This document shows, piece after piece, positions 26,448 through 35,405 of a stretch of 64,000 nt of DNA (positions are counted from its first letter, which is position 1; every line of letters starts with the position of its first letter). The position numbers and the translations under genes are program-made. The notes under the pieces are model-generated. The model made no database searches and was not told the DNA's origin. It worked only from the letters and a program-made list of their open reading frames with translations. Source of the DNA: Planctomycetota bacterium (GTDB lineage: Bacteria > Planctomycetota > B15-G4 > SIAN01); the NCBI GenBank assembly GCA_028289345.1, contig JANQQL010000031.1:62001-126000 (forward strand), read 5' to 3'.

Positions 26448-27185
26448 TCAATCGCGGCGCAGCTTGGACAACAGTCGCAGGATCTCGATGTACAGCCAGA
26501 CCAGAGTGACCAACAACGCGAACGCGCCGTACCACTCCATGTGCTTGGGAGCGCCGCTCTTCGCACCGTTCTCGATCAAGTCGAAATCCAACACCAAGTT
26601 CATGGCCGCGATGACCACGACAAACAGGCTGACGCCGATTCCCAACATCGAGTTGCTGTGTAGAAAGGCGATGGGGAAACCGAACATCCCACCGATCCAG
26701 GACACCAGATACACCAAGGCGATGCCCGCGGTGGCAGCAAGAACCCCCTTCTTGAAACCAGGAGTGGCGCGGATCAGCCCACTGGTGTAGAGCAACAGCA
26801 AGGCTATCGTCACCCCCAGGGTCAGGGTCACCGCTTGAAACACCAGACCCGGATACTGGGCCTCCATGAACGCAGAGACTGCACCGAGGAACAGACCTTC
26901 GGCAAGGGCGTAGACCGGAGACAGGAACGGCGCCAGAGTGGGCTTGAAGCTGATGGCAATGGCCAGCACAAGACCGCCAATGATCCCCCCGATCGCCCAA
27001 GGCTGAATCGCGGAGTAATCCTGGCCGTAGCTGCGCTTCCAAATCCAGGCTGCGGATAGCACGACCAGTCCGACCAGCAGCAGAGTTCGATTCACGGTGC
27101 CCTGAACCGTCATCGCCTGGGATGATTCCGGCACAGACAGCGTGCGGAACGAACGTTCGTTCAAGACGGGATTTGCAGTTCTCAT
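26448..27185 (-). CDS. Bax inhibitor-1/YccA family membrane protein
   Basis: A 245-residue inner-membrane protein with AAGGAG before ATG 27185. After a soluble N-terminus containing the NPVLNERSF element typical of the YpaB-like bacterial branch, seven hydrophobic segments follow. They include LLLVGLVVLSAAWIW, GGIIGGLVLAIAISF, SPVYALAEGLFLGAVSAFME, GVTIALLLLYTSG, LFVVVIAAMNLVLDFDLIE and GAFALLVTLVWLYIEILRLL. The last two carry the conserved D-x-D and E residues of the TMBIM superfamily, whose bacterial members are pH-sensitive calcium channels or protease modulators. Its role here is not shown. Its promoter area contains an unusual nested dyad (27362-27396). Confidence 0.9.
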   Translation of the reverse strand: MRTANPVLNERSFRTLSVPESSQAMTVQGTVNRTLLLVGLVVLSAAWIWKRSYGQDYSAIQPWAIGGIIGGLVLAIAISFKPTLAPFLSPVYALAEGLFLGAVSAFMEAQYPGLVFQAVTLTLGVTIALLLLYTSGLIRATPGFKKGVLAATAGIALVYLVSWIGGMFGFPIAFLHSNSMLGIGVSLFVVVIAAMNLVLDFDLIENGAKSGAPKHMEWYGAFALLVTLVWLYIEILRLLSKLRRD

Positions 27186-27492
27186 TGGAACATCTCCTTG
27201 ACTCTCCGACAGAGAGCATGGGCTTCCCACTGCGCAAAAAGTCCCGCGAGGAAGTCTCGCTGAATGAGAGGAATTCGCTCGGCGGCCGGGCATCAGCACC
27301 GTCCGACGGAGCAGTCCTGAGGCCCTCCCTGCTTTCGTCTTACGACGTCCGCCACCTTCAATTCAACGACTTGACAGTCAGACTGTTGAAAAAGTCTTGG
27401 TCTCGAGCGGCTCCGTCGCGGCCGGCCGGGAGTCGGTTTCCTTGGCCAGGACCGCTACGGAGCTCACTGCGGGGTGTCCGCCTTGTGCGAAG
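27186..27492. promoter_or_regulatory. Leader/promoter region of the BI-1 gene with nested dyads
   Basis: 307 bases without a gene. ACAGTC-a-GACTGT (27374-27386) is a perfect 13-base dyad. It overlaps a wider TTCAAC/GTTGAA pair (27362-27390) and a GACTT/AAGTC pair (27368-27396). The one-base centre makes a DNA-bound protein more likely than an RNA hairpin. It lies about 190 bases upstream of the BI-1 start and just past the end of the sigma gene. Confidence 0.45.
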
Positions 27493-28077
27493 TCAGGCCG
27501 CGGAAATCTTGACCGCGAGGCGCTCCCGCACCTTGGACCGAGCTCGACTCAGCCTCGAACGCACGGTCCCAACCGGAAGTCCGAGCTTTTCCGAGATCTC
27601 CTCGTAGCTTTGGCCGTGGAACTCGAACAGTTCGAACACCTGGCGGTACTCTTGGGTGATGCTTGCCAGGACGTCTTGGACTTCCGAGACCTCTTCCGCG
27701 CGTTGCGCGACGTGAAGGGGATCCTCGCACGCGAACTCCTCGACGGGCACCCGCGCTTCGTGGGTGCGCCGGCGCGCCAAGCAGCGGAGTTGGTGGAGGC
27801 ACGACTTCGCGACCAGGCTTCGCAAAGCCGGACGCGGTCGAACCGGAAGCCACCCCCCGACCCACAGGCGCAAAAGGGACTCCTGCACCGCATCCCAAGC
27901 CAGGTCTTCCGCTTGGAGGTAGCGACGCGCCATGCGAACCAGATCCGGAAGCAGAGGCTCGACAATGGCGGTGAATTCTTCGGGGGAACGAAACCCTCGC
28001 GACGAACGCGAGGAACAAGGTTCGTGGTCGGCCTCCGGGATGGACGGAGGCGACGCAACAGCGGACGGATCAACCAT
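27493..28077 (-). CDS. ECF sigma factor
   Basis: A 194-residue sigma-70 factor of the extracytoplasmic-function size with start ATG 28077. Region 2 is LPDLVRMARRYLQAEDLAWDA, then VQESLLRLWVGGW. Region 4 is VQDVLASITQEYRQVFELFE, then FHGQSYEEISEKLGLPVGTV and RSRLSRARSKVRERL, a good RpoE-like helix-turn-helix. The linker between them includes a basic stretch RCLARRRTHEAR. It lies downstream of a His-rich exported protein gene in the same direction (132-base gap). No anti-sigma gene was recognised beside it. Confidence 0.9.
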   Translation of the reverse strand: MVDPSAVASPPSIPEADHEPCSSRSSRGFRSPEEFTAIVEPLLPDLVRMARRYLQAEDLAWDAVQESLLRLWVGGWLPVRPRPALRSLVAKSCLHQLRCLARRRTHEARVPVEEFACEDPLHVAQRAEEVSEVQDVLASITQEYRQVFELFEFHGQSYEEISEKLGLPVGTVRSRLSRARSKVRERLAVKISAA

Positions 28078-28209
28078 GGAATGCTCTCGAGGTACGCGTG
28101 TTCGGATTCCAGGCGGGGACCCAGCGGACCACTTGCCGTGGCGTTGGCGAAAGCCCTGATGCAATCCTTCGGAAAGGAAGGACGAACGGGGTCCCGGCGA
28201 CAGAAGGAC

Positions 28210-28665
28210 CTAGACGGCGACTCGAGGCGGAGATTGTTTGGGAGCGTACTGCAGGACCGCAGGTCCGCTCCTGGGTCCAGAGAGAGCAATTCGAACGAAG
28301 AGTTCGGCGGAAGCGACCCAACTGCTCGGGGGCACCCCGTGCTCCGGAGAAGTCTCTTGCTGGTACTGATGGACGGAGCAATGTTCGCCGTGGTGATCTT
28401 GGTCGGGGGCTGCCACTGGGGAGACAAGCGGCCCCGCCAAATCCGGTCCGTCATGACCATGCGGTTCGTGGCCATGGCAGGAACCCGGGTGCGCCCCCTC
28501 ATCCGAATGAGGCGTGTGACAAACGTCCCCGTGTTCTCCACAAATCGAGTGGGAGACGAAAGCGCGATGGGCCGCGACGTGCCACTCCGCAATCACGAAG
28601 ATCCCCACGATCATTCCCGCGAGGAATCGGATCTGCCGACTGGAGAGTGAGAAGACGGACGTCAT
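28210..28665 (-). CDS. Exported His-rich protein
   Basis: A 151-residue protein from ATG 28665 (or 156 from a GTG at 28680). An N-terminal hydrophobic helix (IRFLAGMIVGIFVIAEW) is followed by a segment unusually rich in His, Cys and Asp: HSICGEHGDVCHTPHSDEGA, then HPGSCHGHEPHGHDGPD, then HHGEHCSVHQYQQ. Such a stretch suggests metal binding outside the cytoplasm. The CGEHGD motif recalls small exported proteins coded near ECF sigma factors in other delta-type bacteria; this is memory only. It lies upstream of the ECF sigma gene, likely in one unit. Confidence 0.62.
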   Translation of the reverse strand: MTSVFSLSSRQIRFLAGMIVGIFVIAEWHVAAHRAFVSHSICGEHGDVCHTPHSDEGAHPGSCHGHEPHGHDGPDLAGPLVSPVAAPDQDHHGEHCSVHQYQQETSPEHGVPPSSWVASAELFVRIALSGPRSGPAVLQYAPKQSPPRVAV

Positions 28666-29002
28666 AGGGATGGAAACCACACAATCACGCCAAACGAACT
28701 GCGAATTGTACCAAGGTCCCGATCCGCTGCCCGGGGGTCATCCCGGGAATGAACCAAAGATTTATTCTGGGGCGACTTGCAACGGTTCCGGGGGCGCTGA
28801 CTGGTCCGCGCTCTCGCCCGGGTGATCGATGAAGGCCGTCGTGAGTTGGTTTCGGCCTGGGGTTGCGGCGGTTTTCATCGAGCAGCTCGCCCCCGTCGGG
28901 CGAGCGGAGTTTTTGACGACCCGGTGACCATCGAAAGCGTCGTAAGGACTAATCTAGAAACAACTTGGGCGATTCGTGGCAGGCCTCCATCAATGTTCCG
29001 CG
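28666..29002. other. Intergenic region after the Tad operon with an orphan terminator
   Basis: 337 bases without a protein gene. A terminator-like hairpin lies at 28885-28914 (listed separately). Ahead of it CCCGGG occurs twice (28731-28747) near an AT-rich box, and GGCCG/CGGCC repeats follow near 28835-28858. A short noncoding RNA read rightward is one explanation. Confidence 0.45.
28885..28914 (+). terminator. Rho-independent terminator-like hairpin
   Basis: GCTCGCCC (28885-28892) pairs perfectly with GGGCGAGC (28898-28905) around a 5-base loop. GGAG and five Ts follow. It points rightward, yet no plus-strand gene lies to its left within 10 kb. On the minus strand, where the Tad operon ends at 29003, there is no U-run after the stem. 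Confidence 0.55.
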
Positions 29003-29716
29003 CTAGGGGCTCGGAACTCGCCCGTCCAACTGATGACTTGACCACCGCCAGCGCCGCGTGGCACGTTCGAAGCTGGGACGATCCTCCTTGCTGGTCTCAT
29101 AGAACTCACGGGCCGCATCCCAGTCCCCCTCCGCCTCGGCCAAGAGTCCGCGGTGATAGGCCGTCCTCCAGGCCTCCTCCCCTTCCAGGAGTGCCTCGAC
29201 AACGTCGAGCTCTCGAGCGGCTTCTCGATACTCGGCCAGCAGGTAGTGGATTCCCGCCCGAGCGGAGTGCAGATCTGCCTCGTCAGGCAACACTTGCAGT
29301 TTTTCGTCAAGCAGTCGGCGAGCGTAGGTGAGGTTGCCGGACTCGGCCGCCACTCGAACCCGCAGCAGCACCGCCGGAACGTGCAATGGATCCACCCGCA
29401 GAGCCTGATCGAGAAACTTCTGGGCCAGGATCGAATCCCCGTCCTCGAAGGCCAACGCCGCGCTTGCCACCAACACCGGAAGGGAGCGGGGATGCACGTT
29501 CGCCAGCTCGCGAATCTGACCACGGATCTCCGCATCTCGTCGAGACGAGCGCTCGCTCACCGCCGGGTCCCGAAACTCGCCGCCGCGCAAGTCCCGGAGC
29601 TCGATCAAGAGCTCCGAAAGCCGGTACTCCGGAGACACGGACTCTCCTGGGTCCGGCGTCAAACAACCTCCCAGGAAAAGCAGCAAGAGCCACGCGGGAT
29701 TTCGAAGTATTCGCAT
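29003..29716 (-). CDS. TadD-like TPR lipoprotein
   Basis: A 237-residue lipoprotein with AGGAGG before ATG 29716, a hydrophobic signal and lipobox LGGC (Cys about residue 18). The mature part is TPR-like: SLPVLVASAALAFEDGDSIL, AQKFLDQALRVDPLHVPAVL, YARRLLDEKLQVLPDEADLH, YHRGLLAEAEGDWDAAREFY. In Tad loci TadD is a TPR lipoprotein that helps place the secretin. Position as last gene of the Tad operon, 11 bases after tadC, supports that role. Sequence alone says only TPR lipoprotein. Confidence 0.78.
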   Translation of the reverse strand: MRILRNPAWLLLLFLGGCLTPDPGESVSPEYRLSELLIELRDLRGGEFRDPAVSERSSRRDAEIRGQIRELANVHPRSLPVLVASAALAFEDGDSILAQKFLDQALRVDPLHVPAVLLRVRVAAESGNLTYARRLLDEKLQVLPDEADLHSARAGIHYLLAEYREAARELDVVEALLEGEEAWRTAYHRGLLAEAEGDWDAAREFYETSKEDRPSFERATRRWRWSSHQLDGRVPSP

Positions 29717-29727
29717 CGCTGACCTCC

Positions 29728-30657
29728 TCAATTGGCACCAGATCCGCGAACAACGCCTTCCGCGATGCGAATGAACTGTGCAAGGGCTGGCCCGAACGTG
29801 TACACGAAAACCCCTGGCAAGAAGCAAAGGACCAGGGGAACCGCCAGACGGGTGGGAAGGGTCTGGGCTTTCTGAATGGCGAGTTCGCGGCGTCTCTCCC
29901 AAACCTCATCGGCCTGGCGTCGAAGCCCCTCGGCCACGCCACCCCCCACCTGCTCGGCATGGATCAAAGCCGACACAAACACCGAAACCGACGGAACATC
30001 CAGGCGACGAGACAGCCGCCGGAAACACTGCACTCTCGGAATCCCGGCGCGGGACTCCGACTGGAACATTGTCAGTTCGCGCGCCAGGGGACGATCCGGA
30101 TCGATCGCTCGAATCACCCGCTCCATCGATGCATCGAGCCCGAGGCCCGACTCGGCGAGAGTGGCAAGGAGCGCCAATGCCATGGGCAAGTCTCGTTCGA
30201 CGTTCTGAACGATGTAGCGGCGCCGGGAACGGACCCGCGACAGCGGCAACAAGGCCGCAAGGAAAAGCAGCGTCCAGGGCGCAAACGCCAGGATGGGAGC
30301 CAAGAGATCACCCAGCCCGCCGGGAATCTCTTCCAGCCAAAGAATGCCCGTGTCCAACACTCCGGACAGGGTGACGATGAGCACGAGCAAGATGCCCACG
30401 GCAATCGACCCCGCCTGAAACAACAGGAACCACTGGGGGGCCGAAGGGGACCGGAACCCAGACACGGCCAGCCAACCTTCCAACCAGGACCCCCACAGCT
30501 CGCCCTCGAGCTCTCTTGCGCTGGCGTCGGGGGCTTCTTGCTCCCAATCGTAGAGTCGCTCTCTTGCCTTACGCCGCGAAGACGCCGACCGGGCCGCCCA
30601 TGCAGCCGCGATTCCGAGAGGAACGACAATCCACCAACTCGAAGCCAAGGCCACCAT
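29728..30657 (-). CDS. tadC: Tad pilus platform protein TadC
   Basis: A 309-residue type II secretion F-domain protein of the inner membrane. Its TM segments are WWIVVPLGIAAAWAA, FLLFQAGSIAVGILLVLIVT, DLLAPILAFAPWTLLFLAAL and VPLVLCFLPGVFVYTFGPAL. The T2SSF domain (about 160-280) contains DLPMALALLATLAESGLGLD, then SRRLDVPSVSVFVSALIHAE and QVGGGVAEGLRRQADEV-ERRR. With TadB it forms the platform driven by CpaF/TadA. The ATG at 30657 shares its first base with the tadB stop (TGATG); an in-frame TTG is one codon earlier. Confidence 0.93.
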   Translation of the reverse strand: MVALASSWWIVVPLGIAAAWAARSASSRRKARERLYDWEQEAPDASARELEGELWGSWLEGWLAVSGFRSPSAPQWFLLFQAGSIAVGILLVLIVTLSGVLDTGILWLEEIPGGLGDLLAPILAFAPWTLLFLAALLPLSRVRSRRRYIVQNVERDLPMALALLATLAESGLGLDASMERVIRAIDPDRPLARELTMFQSESRAGIPRVQCFRRLSRRLDVPSVSVFVSALIHAEQVGGGVAEGLRRQADEVWERRRELAIQKAQTLPTRLAVPLVLCFLPGVFVYTFGPALAQFIRIAEGVVRGSGAN

Positions 30658-31487
30658 CAAACCTCAATCTTGGTCAGTCGGGAAATCCACCACAAGCCCA
30701 CCCCTTGCAGCAAGATGGACGCTCCGATGAGCATTCTTCCCAGCTCGGAAGTAGCGAAGACCTCCACTCGATCGGGGTAGCTCTTCCACATCAACAGCGC
30801 GAGCCCATAGGTAATGACCAACACGCCGATCATGGAAACCTGGGTTTCAATGGCCTGAGAGCGAACCCGGCGGGACACCGCGACGCGGTCACGAACCGTC
30901 CGACCGACGTTGGACAGAGTCGAAGCAAGACTTCCCCCGCCATCCCAATGGGCCGACAGCGCAAAGGTCAGTAGACGGAAGCTCTCCAGTTGCACTCGGG
31001 ACTCGAGATCGGCAAGCACCACTCCCGGATCCTGACCAAGACGGATCCGCTCCACGAGCTCGCGCGCCGGACCTCGGAACAGCGAGCCTGATTCACGCGC
31101 TGCGCTCAACAGCGCGTCGGCCAGCGATCCACCGGCGCGAAGGGTACTCACCATCAAGTCGAGTCCTTCGGCGAGATGGGACTCGAGCATGGCGGTGCGA
31201 CGAGCTTGTAGAAAGTCGAGAAAGATCGATTGACTCACCCCAGCCACGACGCCGATGGCTCCGGCGATCCACAGTGGCAATCCCGCCGCGAATGCCAGCA
31301 GCAATCCCGTGATGACGCCCACGCCCCACGGCGAAAGAACCGTGGAAGTCAGAAGCGACCGGTCGCGTTCGGTTTGACGATCCCGGACCCGCTCTTCCAC
31401 GGGTGGTCGTCGCAGCACCAGCACCAAGGCTCCGACGACGAGCACCAGCAACGTCACGACCAACCAAGTCAGGATTTCCGGCGTCAT
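30657..31487 (-). CDS. tadB: Tad pilus platform protein TadB
   Basis: A 276-residue inner-membrane protein with the same T2SSF domain as TadC. TM segments are ILTWLVVTLLVLVVGALVLV, VITGLLLAFAAGLPLWIAGA and the C-terminal pair (VSMIGVLVITYGLALLMW, MLIGASILLQGVGLWWI). The domain core is SHLAEGLDLMVSTLRAGGSL, then ADALLSAARESGSLFRGP and LESFRLLTFALSAHWDGGGS. The start overlaps the cpaF stop by 4 bases (ATGA), so it is co-translated with the ATPase it works with. Confidence 0.94.
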   Translation of the reverse strand: MTPEILTWLVVTLLVLVVGALVLVLRRPPVEERVRDRQTERDRSLLTSTVLSPWGVGVITGLLLAFAAGLPLWIAGAIGVVAGVSQSIFLDFLQARRTAMLESHLAEGLDLMVSTLRAGGSLADALLSAARESGSLFRGPARELVERIRLGQDPGVVLADLESRVQLESFRLLTFALSAHWDGGGSLASTLSNVGRTVRDRVAVSRRVRSQAIETQVSMIGVLVITYGLALLMWKSYPDRVEVFATSELGRMLIGASILLQGVGLWWISRLTKIEV

Positions 31488-32875
31488 GGTGTCCGGACTC
31501 CGTCACGGAACACCTCCAGGGGGAACTCCAAGCCGCGACTTCTTGCTTCTTCGACGAATCGAGGAACGATGCCGGTCGGCCGGTACCGCCCCTGGATCCG
31601 ACGTCCTGCATGTCCCTCTACATCGAACACAAACAACTCTTGAAGCAACGGCGTGACGTGCTCGAGTCCAGTAATCTCCGCCACTGACGAAATGCGCCGA
31701 ACTCCGTCTTCGAAACGTCGGACGTGAACGACGAGATCGATCGCCGAGGTAATTTGTTCGCGGATCGCGCGGGACGGAAGCTCCGTTCCCGCCAGCAGAA
31801 CCATCGTCTCCAGTCGCGCTAGCGCATCGCGCGTCGAGTTCGCGTGGATGGTACAAAGGCCGCCTTCGTGACCGGTGTTCATTGCCTGGAGCATGTCCAA
31901 GGCTTCCCCCGAACGAACCTCGCCCACGATGATTCGCGAGGGACGCATTCGAAGCGCGTTGACCACAAGATCGCGGGCCGTGATGCGCCCCCGACCCTCT
32001 GCGTTCATGGGACGGGTTTCGAGACGGACCACGTGCTCCTGATCGAGAACCAGCTCCGCGGTGTCCTCGATGGTGACAATGCGCTCGCCTTCCGGAATCG
32101 CCTCCGCCAGAACGCTGAGCAAGGTCGACTTTCCGGCGCCGGTTCCTCCCGAAATGAGAACGTTCTTGCGAGTCCGCACCGCAAGTTCGAGAACTCGGGC
32201 CATGGCTCCAGACAGCATCCCCAGACGCATCACGTCTTCGGAGCGCAGACGGTTTCTTCCGAAACGCCGAATCGAGATGGTGGGCCCATCGATCGAGACC
32301 GGCGGGATGGTGGCGTTGACGCGGCTTCCGTCCGCCAGTCGCACGTCGACCATCGGAGACGCTTGATCGATGCGTCGCCCCACGCGCATGGCCAGCCGCT
32401 CGATGATGCGCCGCACGTGTTCGTTGTCGCGGAACACCACGTCGGTCTTCTCGAGTCGACCGAATCGCTCTACGAAGACCTGCTCGTGACCGTTGACGAG
32501 GATGTCAGTCACCGCGGGATCGGCCATGAGCGGGGCCAAAGGACCGATCCCGAGGGCTTCTTCCGTGAGCTCCTCGGCCAGATGCTCCTGCTCCGTTCGA
32601 TTCAGAGCGAGGTCTTCTTCGTTCAGAACGACCTGCACGAATTGTTCCACCGCTTCCCGCAGAGTGTCCTCGCTGGCTCCGAGCAGATTGCGGCGCTGAA
32701 GGTCTTCGAGCAGGCGCTCCTGCAACGCGGCCTTGACGGACACGTAATCTGAGGCAGGAGGTGGGGTCGAACGCTCCCGTGCAGCGGCTGGTTTTCCGGC
32801 CGACGCACGAAGAATCTCGCCTCCCGTCGTGCGGCGGCGGAACAGCTCTCGGGTCGAACGGGGATCCTCGCTCAC
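31484..32875 (-). CDS. cpaF: Tad pilus secretion ATPase CpaF/TadA
   Basis: A 463-residue member of the T2/T4 secretion ATPase family, the cytoplasmic motor that assembles (and possibly retracts) Flp pili. An N-terminal extension of about 100 residues precedes the N-domain (ADPAVTDILVNGHEQVFVER). Walker A is GGTGAGKST (243-251), the Asp box IVTIEDTAELVL, Walker B ALRMRPSRIIVGEVRSGEAL, and the His box AMNTGHEGGLCTIHANS. All catalytic elements are intact. It sits between cpaE and tadB with 4-base overlaps on both sides. Confidence 0.97.
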   Translation of the reverse strand: MSEDPRSTRELFRRRTTGGEILRASAGKPAAARERSTPPPASDYVSVKAALQERLLEDLQRRNLLGASEDTLREAVEQFVQVVLNEEDLALNRTEQEHLAEELTEEALGIGPLAPLMADPAVTDILVNGHEQVFVERFGRLEKTDVVFRDNEHVRRIIERLAMRVGRRIDQASPMVDVRLADGSRVNATIPPVSIDGPTISIRRFGRNRLRSEDVMRLGMLSGAMARVLELAVRTRKNVLISGGTGAGKSTLLSVLAEAIPEGERIVTIEDTAELVLDQEHVVRLETRPMNAEGRGRITARDLVVNALRMRPSRIIVGEVRSGEALDMLQAMNTGHEGGLCTIHANSTRDALARLETMVLLAGTELPSRAIREQITSAIDLVVHVRRFEDGVRRISSVAEITGLEHVTPLLQELFVFDVEGHAGRRIQGRYRPTGIVPRFVEEARSRGLEFPLEVFRDGVRTP

Positions 32876-34089
32876 GACGTGCTCTCCCGATCCGCCGCGA
32901 AGCCATTGGTCGAGCCAGTCACAGAATGGGACCGGAGCACCGAATTCGCCAGTCGGTCGATCGCTCGACCAAAACCCCAGCGACGGGGTGCTCGTAGGAC
33001 GTAGGGCGAACCCTCGTTAGTCGACGTGAGCACTCTTCTACTATGCGGAACCACGTGGTCGAGTTGGCAGCCCAACCGGTCGGACACGTCGGTATCGCGC
33101 AACCGGCCGCGGAATCCCCCTTGGCTGTGGTTGAGGACCACGCGCAATCGTTCATTGGACACGCCGAGTTGTTGCAAGATTTGAAGCAAATCGGACGCGC
33201 CCCGCACCGAAGGAACGAAATCATCGAACACGACAAAAACCAAGTCGGACACATCCAGCACGGCAATGGTGACGCTGTCGATGATGGGGAACGTATCCAC
33301 CACCACGTAGTCGAAGGCCCGCCGTCCTACGGCAAGAATTCGGGCAAGAACCTGATCATCCACCGGAGCCGCATCCACCGCATTGGGGGGAGCCGCGAGC
33401 AACCTCAATCCGCAAGAGTGGGGAGCACTGAGGGTGCGCAGCAGGTGCTCGTCCAAGCGATCGACTTGGCGTGCCGCATCGCAGATATTGGAGGAAGGAG
33501 AAAGGTCGAGTAACTCGTGACTGCTGCCATGTTGGAGGGAAGCGTCCACGAGAAGCACTCGATCGGGAGCCTTGCGAGCCAACGCGCAGGCGGTGTTCAA
33601 AGAGATCGTCGTCTTGCCGACGCCTCCCTTGTTGCCGACGAACGACAGCACTTTTCCGCGAGATTCCGATTGTTGCGGCTCGTTCCACAAATGACGGCGC
33701 AACAGACCTTCGATTTCCGGCGCGGACAAGGGACGGCGAAGAAAGTCCCGGAAATGCACGCGCATGAGTTCGATCAGGGTGGCGGCGGAGTTGCCTTCTT
33801 CCAGATCCTGACCTCGGTACAGTCCAACCACTAACGGTGCCGTGGAGATGTCGGTGATCTCTGCGGCCGCTCGGCGCGCCTCGGCGGCATTCGAATCGAG
33901 TTCGATCAACACCACGTCAGGCTGACGATTCCGGGCAAACTCGATGCCGCGTCGTAGCTCGAACTCCGTATGGAGGACGCATTGCTGTTCCTCCGGGAGC
34001 TCCGCCAGGGCGCTTTCGAGTTCGCCGGGAAGGCCCGCATCACGGGCGAGTAGCAGTAGGTGGACAGTTTGCTTCACGGTCATGCTCAT
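32872..34089 (-). CDS. cpaE: CpaE/TadZ-like pilus localisation ATPase
   Basis: A 405-residue protein. The N-terminal third is an atypical response-regulator receiver (QPDVVLIELDSN at the phospho-Asp position; APLVVGLYRG). The C-terminal part is a MinD/ParA-type ATPase: NKGGVGKTT (153-161) as Walker A, RVLLVDASLQHGSSHELL (A') and FDYVVVDTFPIIDSVTIAVL (B). In Tad systems this protein marks the pole or assembly site. The Walker A Lys16-like residue is present. The start (ATG 34089) overlaps the tadG stop by 4 bases. Confidence 0.93.
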   Translation of the reverse strand: MSMTVKQTVHLLLLARDAGLPGELESALAELPEEQQCVLHTEFELRRGIEFARNRQPDVVLIELDSNAAEARRAAAEITDISTAPLVVGLYRGQDLEEGNSAATLIELMRVHFRDFLRRPLSAPEIEGLLRRHLWNEPQQSESRGKVLSFVGNKGGVGKTTISLNTACALARKAPDRVLLVDASLQHGSSHELLDLSPSSNICDAARQVDRLDEHLLRTLSAPHSCGLRLLAAPPNAVDAAPVDDQVLARILAVGRRAFDYVVVDTFPIIDSVTIAVLDVSDLVFVVFDDFVPSVRGASDLLQILQQLGVSNERLRVVLNHSQGGFRGRLRDTDVSDRLGCQLDHVVPHSRRVLTSTNEGSPYVLRAPRRWGFGRAIDRLANSVLRSHSVTGSTNGFAADRESTS

Positions 34090-35405
34090 CGAGCCAGTAC
34101 GGGAGCCAAGAGAAGTTGTCGCTCCGGAGAATCCGGCAACAGAGAGGCGATCTGCACGGCGAGCCCCGGGACTGCCGAGGCGTTCTCGACCGCCACGCGA
34201 GAGGGGATCTTCTCGCCCGCTAATATTAGGGTGCGCTCGCCGCCAGGTTCGAGCTCAATGAACGTCTGATCGATTCGAACGCTGCCGAATCCAAGCACCC
34301 GCGTGTTTGCGCCGAACCCAAGCGCCGACACAATGGCGACAGCTCGAATTCCTCCGACTTCGGGGAGCAGCGAATTGAGAACGACGGAGCCGGGGGCCAC
34401 TTCGGCGGATACCAATTCGCCGACCCGCAACCATCCCGTCGCCGCAACGGCCGCTCCCTGCACCGTGGGAGTCGATCCCAAAGGATCGCCGCTCACGCTG
34501 CCATCGTTCCCCACCCGAATCCGGAAAAGGCCCCCGATCGGTAGATCCAATCTCCAGGATTCGTCGACGATGGCCAAGACCCGGTCTACCCCCGGCAGAT
34601 TCCCATCGGTCCCCACGGCCGACAACCCGGGAATTCCGGCGCGCCCCACTCCGACCGCGACGGCCGGTCTCGCGGAAGCAATCGAGGTCGCGCGCACGGT
34701 GAACCCATCCCGGCGGGGATCGTAACCCTCGTCCGCCGACAACGCGGCCCCGAGTCCGAACAGCAAAGGAATGGTGGGTCCTGTGGAACTGACCCCGTCC
34801 TGGGCATCCAAGAGGGTGTCGTTGGTCCGCCGGACACGAGCCAGGAATGATGGAGCCGTGAGAGAATCGGCAGCCGCGGCGACCGCAAAGTCGAAACGGT
34901 TGTAGTTTTCCAGCTCGACATGCCACGAGGGATTGCCGGGATTGAGCGGATCGACCGCGGTGTAACTGCCCGCGACCAAGTCGCCATGAACGGCGTTCGT
35001 GGCGGCATTGGTTTGCAGGACGGGCACGAACGGTGCCCCTCCGGCCAACATCCCGCCTTCAGGAAGTTCGCTGCTCTCCACTCCGGTCGACAACACCGGC
35101 CCGGCTCCCAGTTGGTAAGCGACATTCTCGGTGCCGAGATCCATGTCCTCATCAAAGACGAGTTCCGCGAACTCTGACGCGGCGACCCGCCTGCCTTCGT
35201 CGGGGCCGACATTCGGATCGTCCGGAATCGCATCTCTTTGCCGCAAACCTTCGAGCGCCGCCACGTCCGCCGCCAGCTGCTGAGACATCTGGCTCGCGCG
35301 CACGATTCCCAGATCCACCACCAACGAGGCAAGTCCCATCAGCGCCAGCATCAGCAAAACGCTCAACAGCAGAACCGATCCTCGCTCGCGGTCGCGACCT
35401 TTCAA
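34086..35405 (-). CDS. TadG-like pilus assembly protein
   Basis: A 439-residue protein starting at TTG 35405, overlapping the cpaB stop (TTGA). The N-terminus has the Tad-E/G pattern: basic residues, then GSVLLLSVLLMLALMGLASL as a single anchoring segment, followed by VVDLGIVRASQMSQQLAADV, the TadG-like helix. The remainder is a secreted beta-rich, Gly/Asn-rich region with no von Willebrand MIDAS motif that I can see. Probably a minor pseudopilin-like part of the Tad apparatus, processed or membrane-held; its precise role is inferred from context. Confidence 0.8.
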   Translation of the reverse strand: MKGRDRERGSVLLLSVLLMLALMGLASLVVDLGIVRASQMSQQLAADVAALEGLRQRDAIPDDPNVGPDEGRRVAASEFAELVFDEDMDLGTENVAYQLGAGPVLSTGVESSELPEGGMLAGGAPFVPVLQTNAATNAVHGDLVAGSYTAVDPLNPGNPSWHVELENYNRFDFAVAAAADSLTAPSFLARVRRTNDTLLDAQDGVSSTGPTIPLLFGLGAALSADEGYDPRRDGFTVRATSIASARPAVAVGVGRAGIPGLSAVGTDGNLPGVDRVLAIVDESWRLDLPIGGLFRIRVGNDGSVSGDPLGSTPTVQGAAVAATGWLRVGELVSAEVAPGSVVLNSLLPEVGGIRAVAIVSALGFGANTRVLGFGSVRIDQTFIELEPGGERTLILAGEKIPSRVAVENASAVPGLAVQIASLLPDSPERQLLLAPVLAR

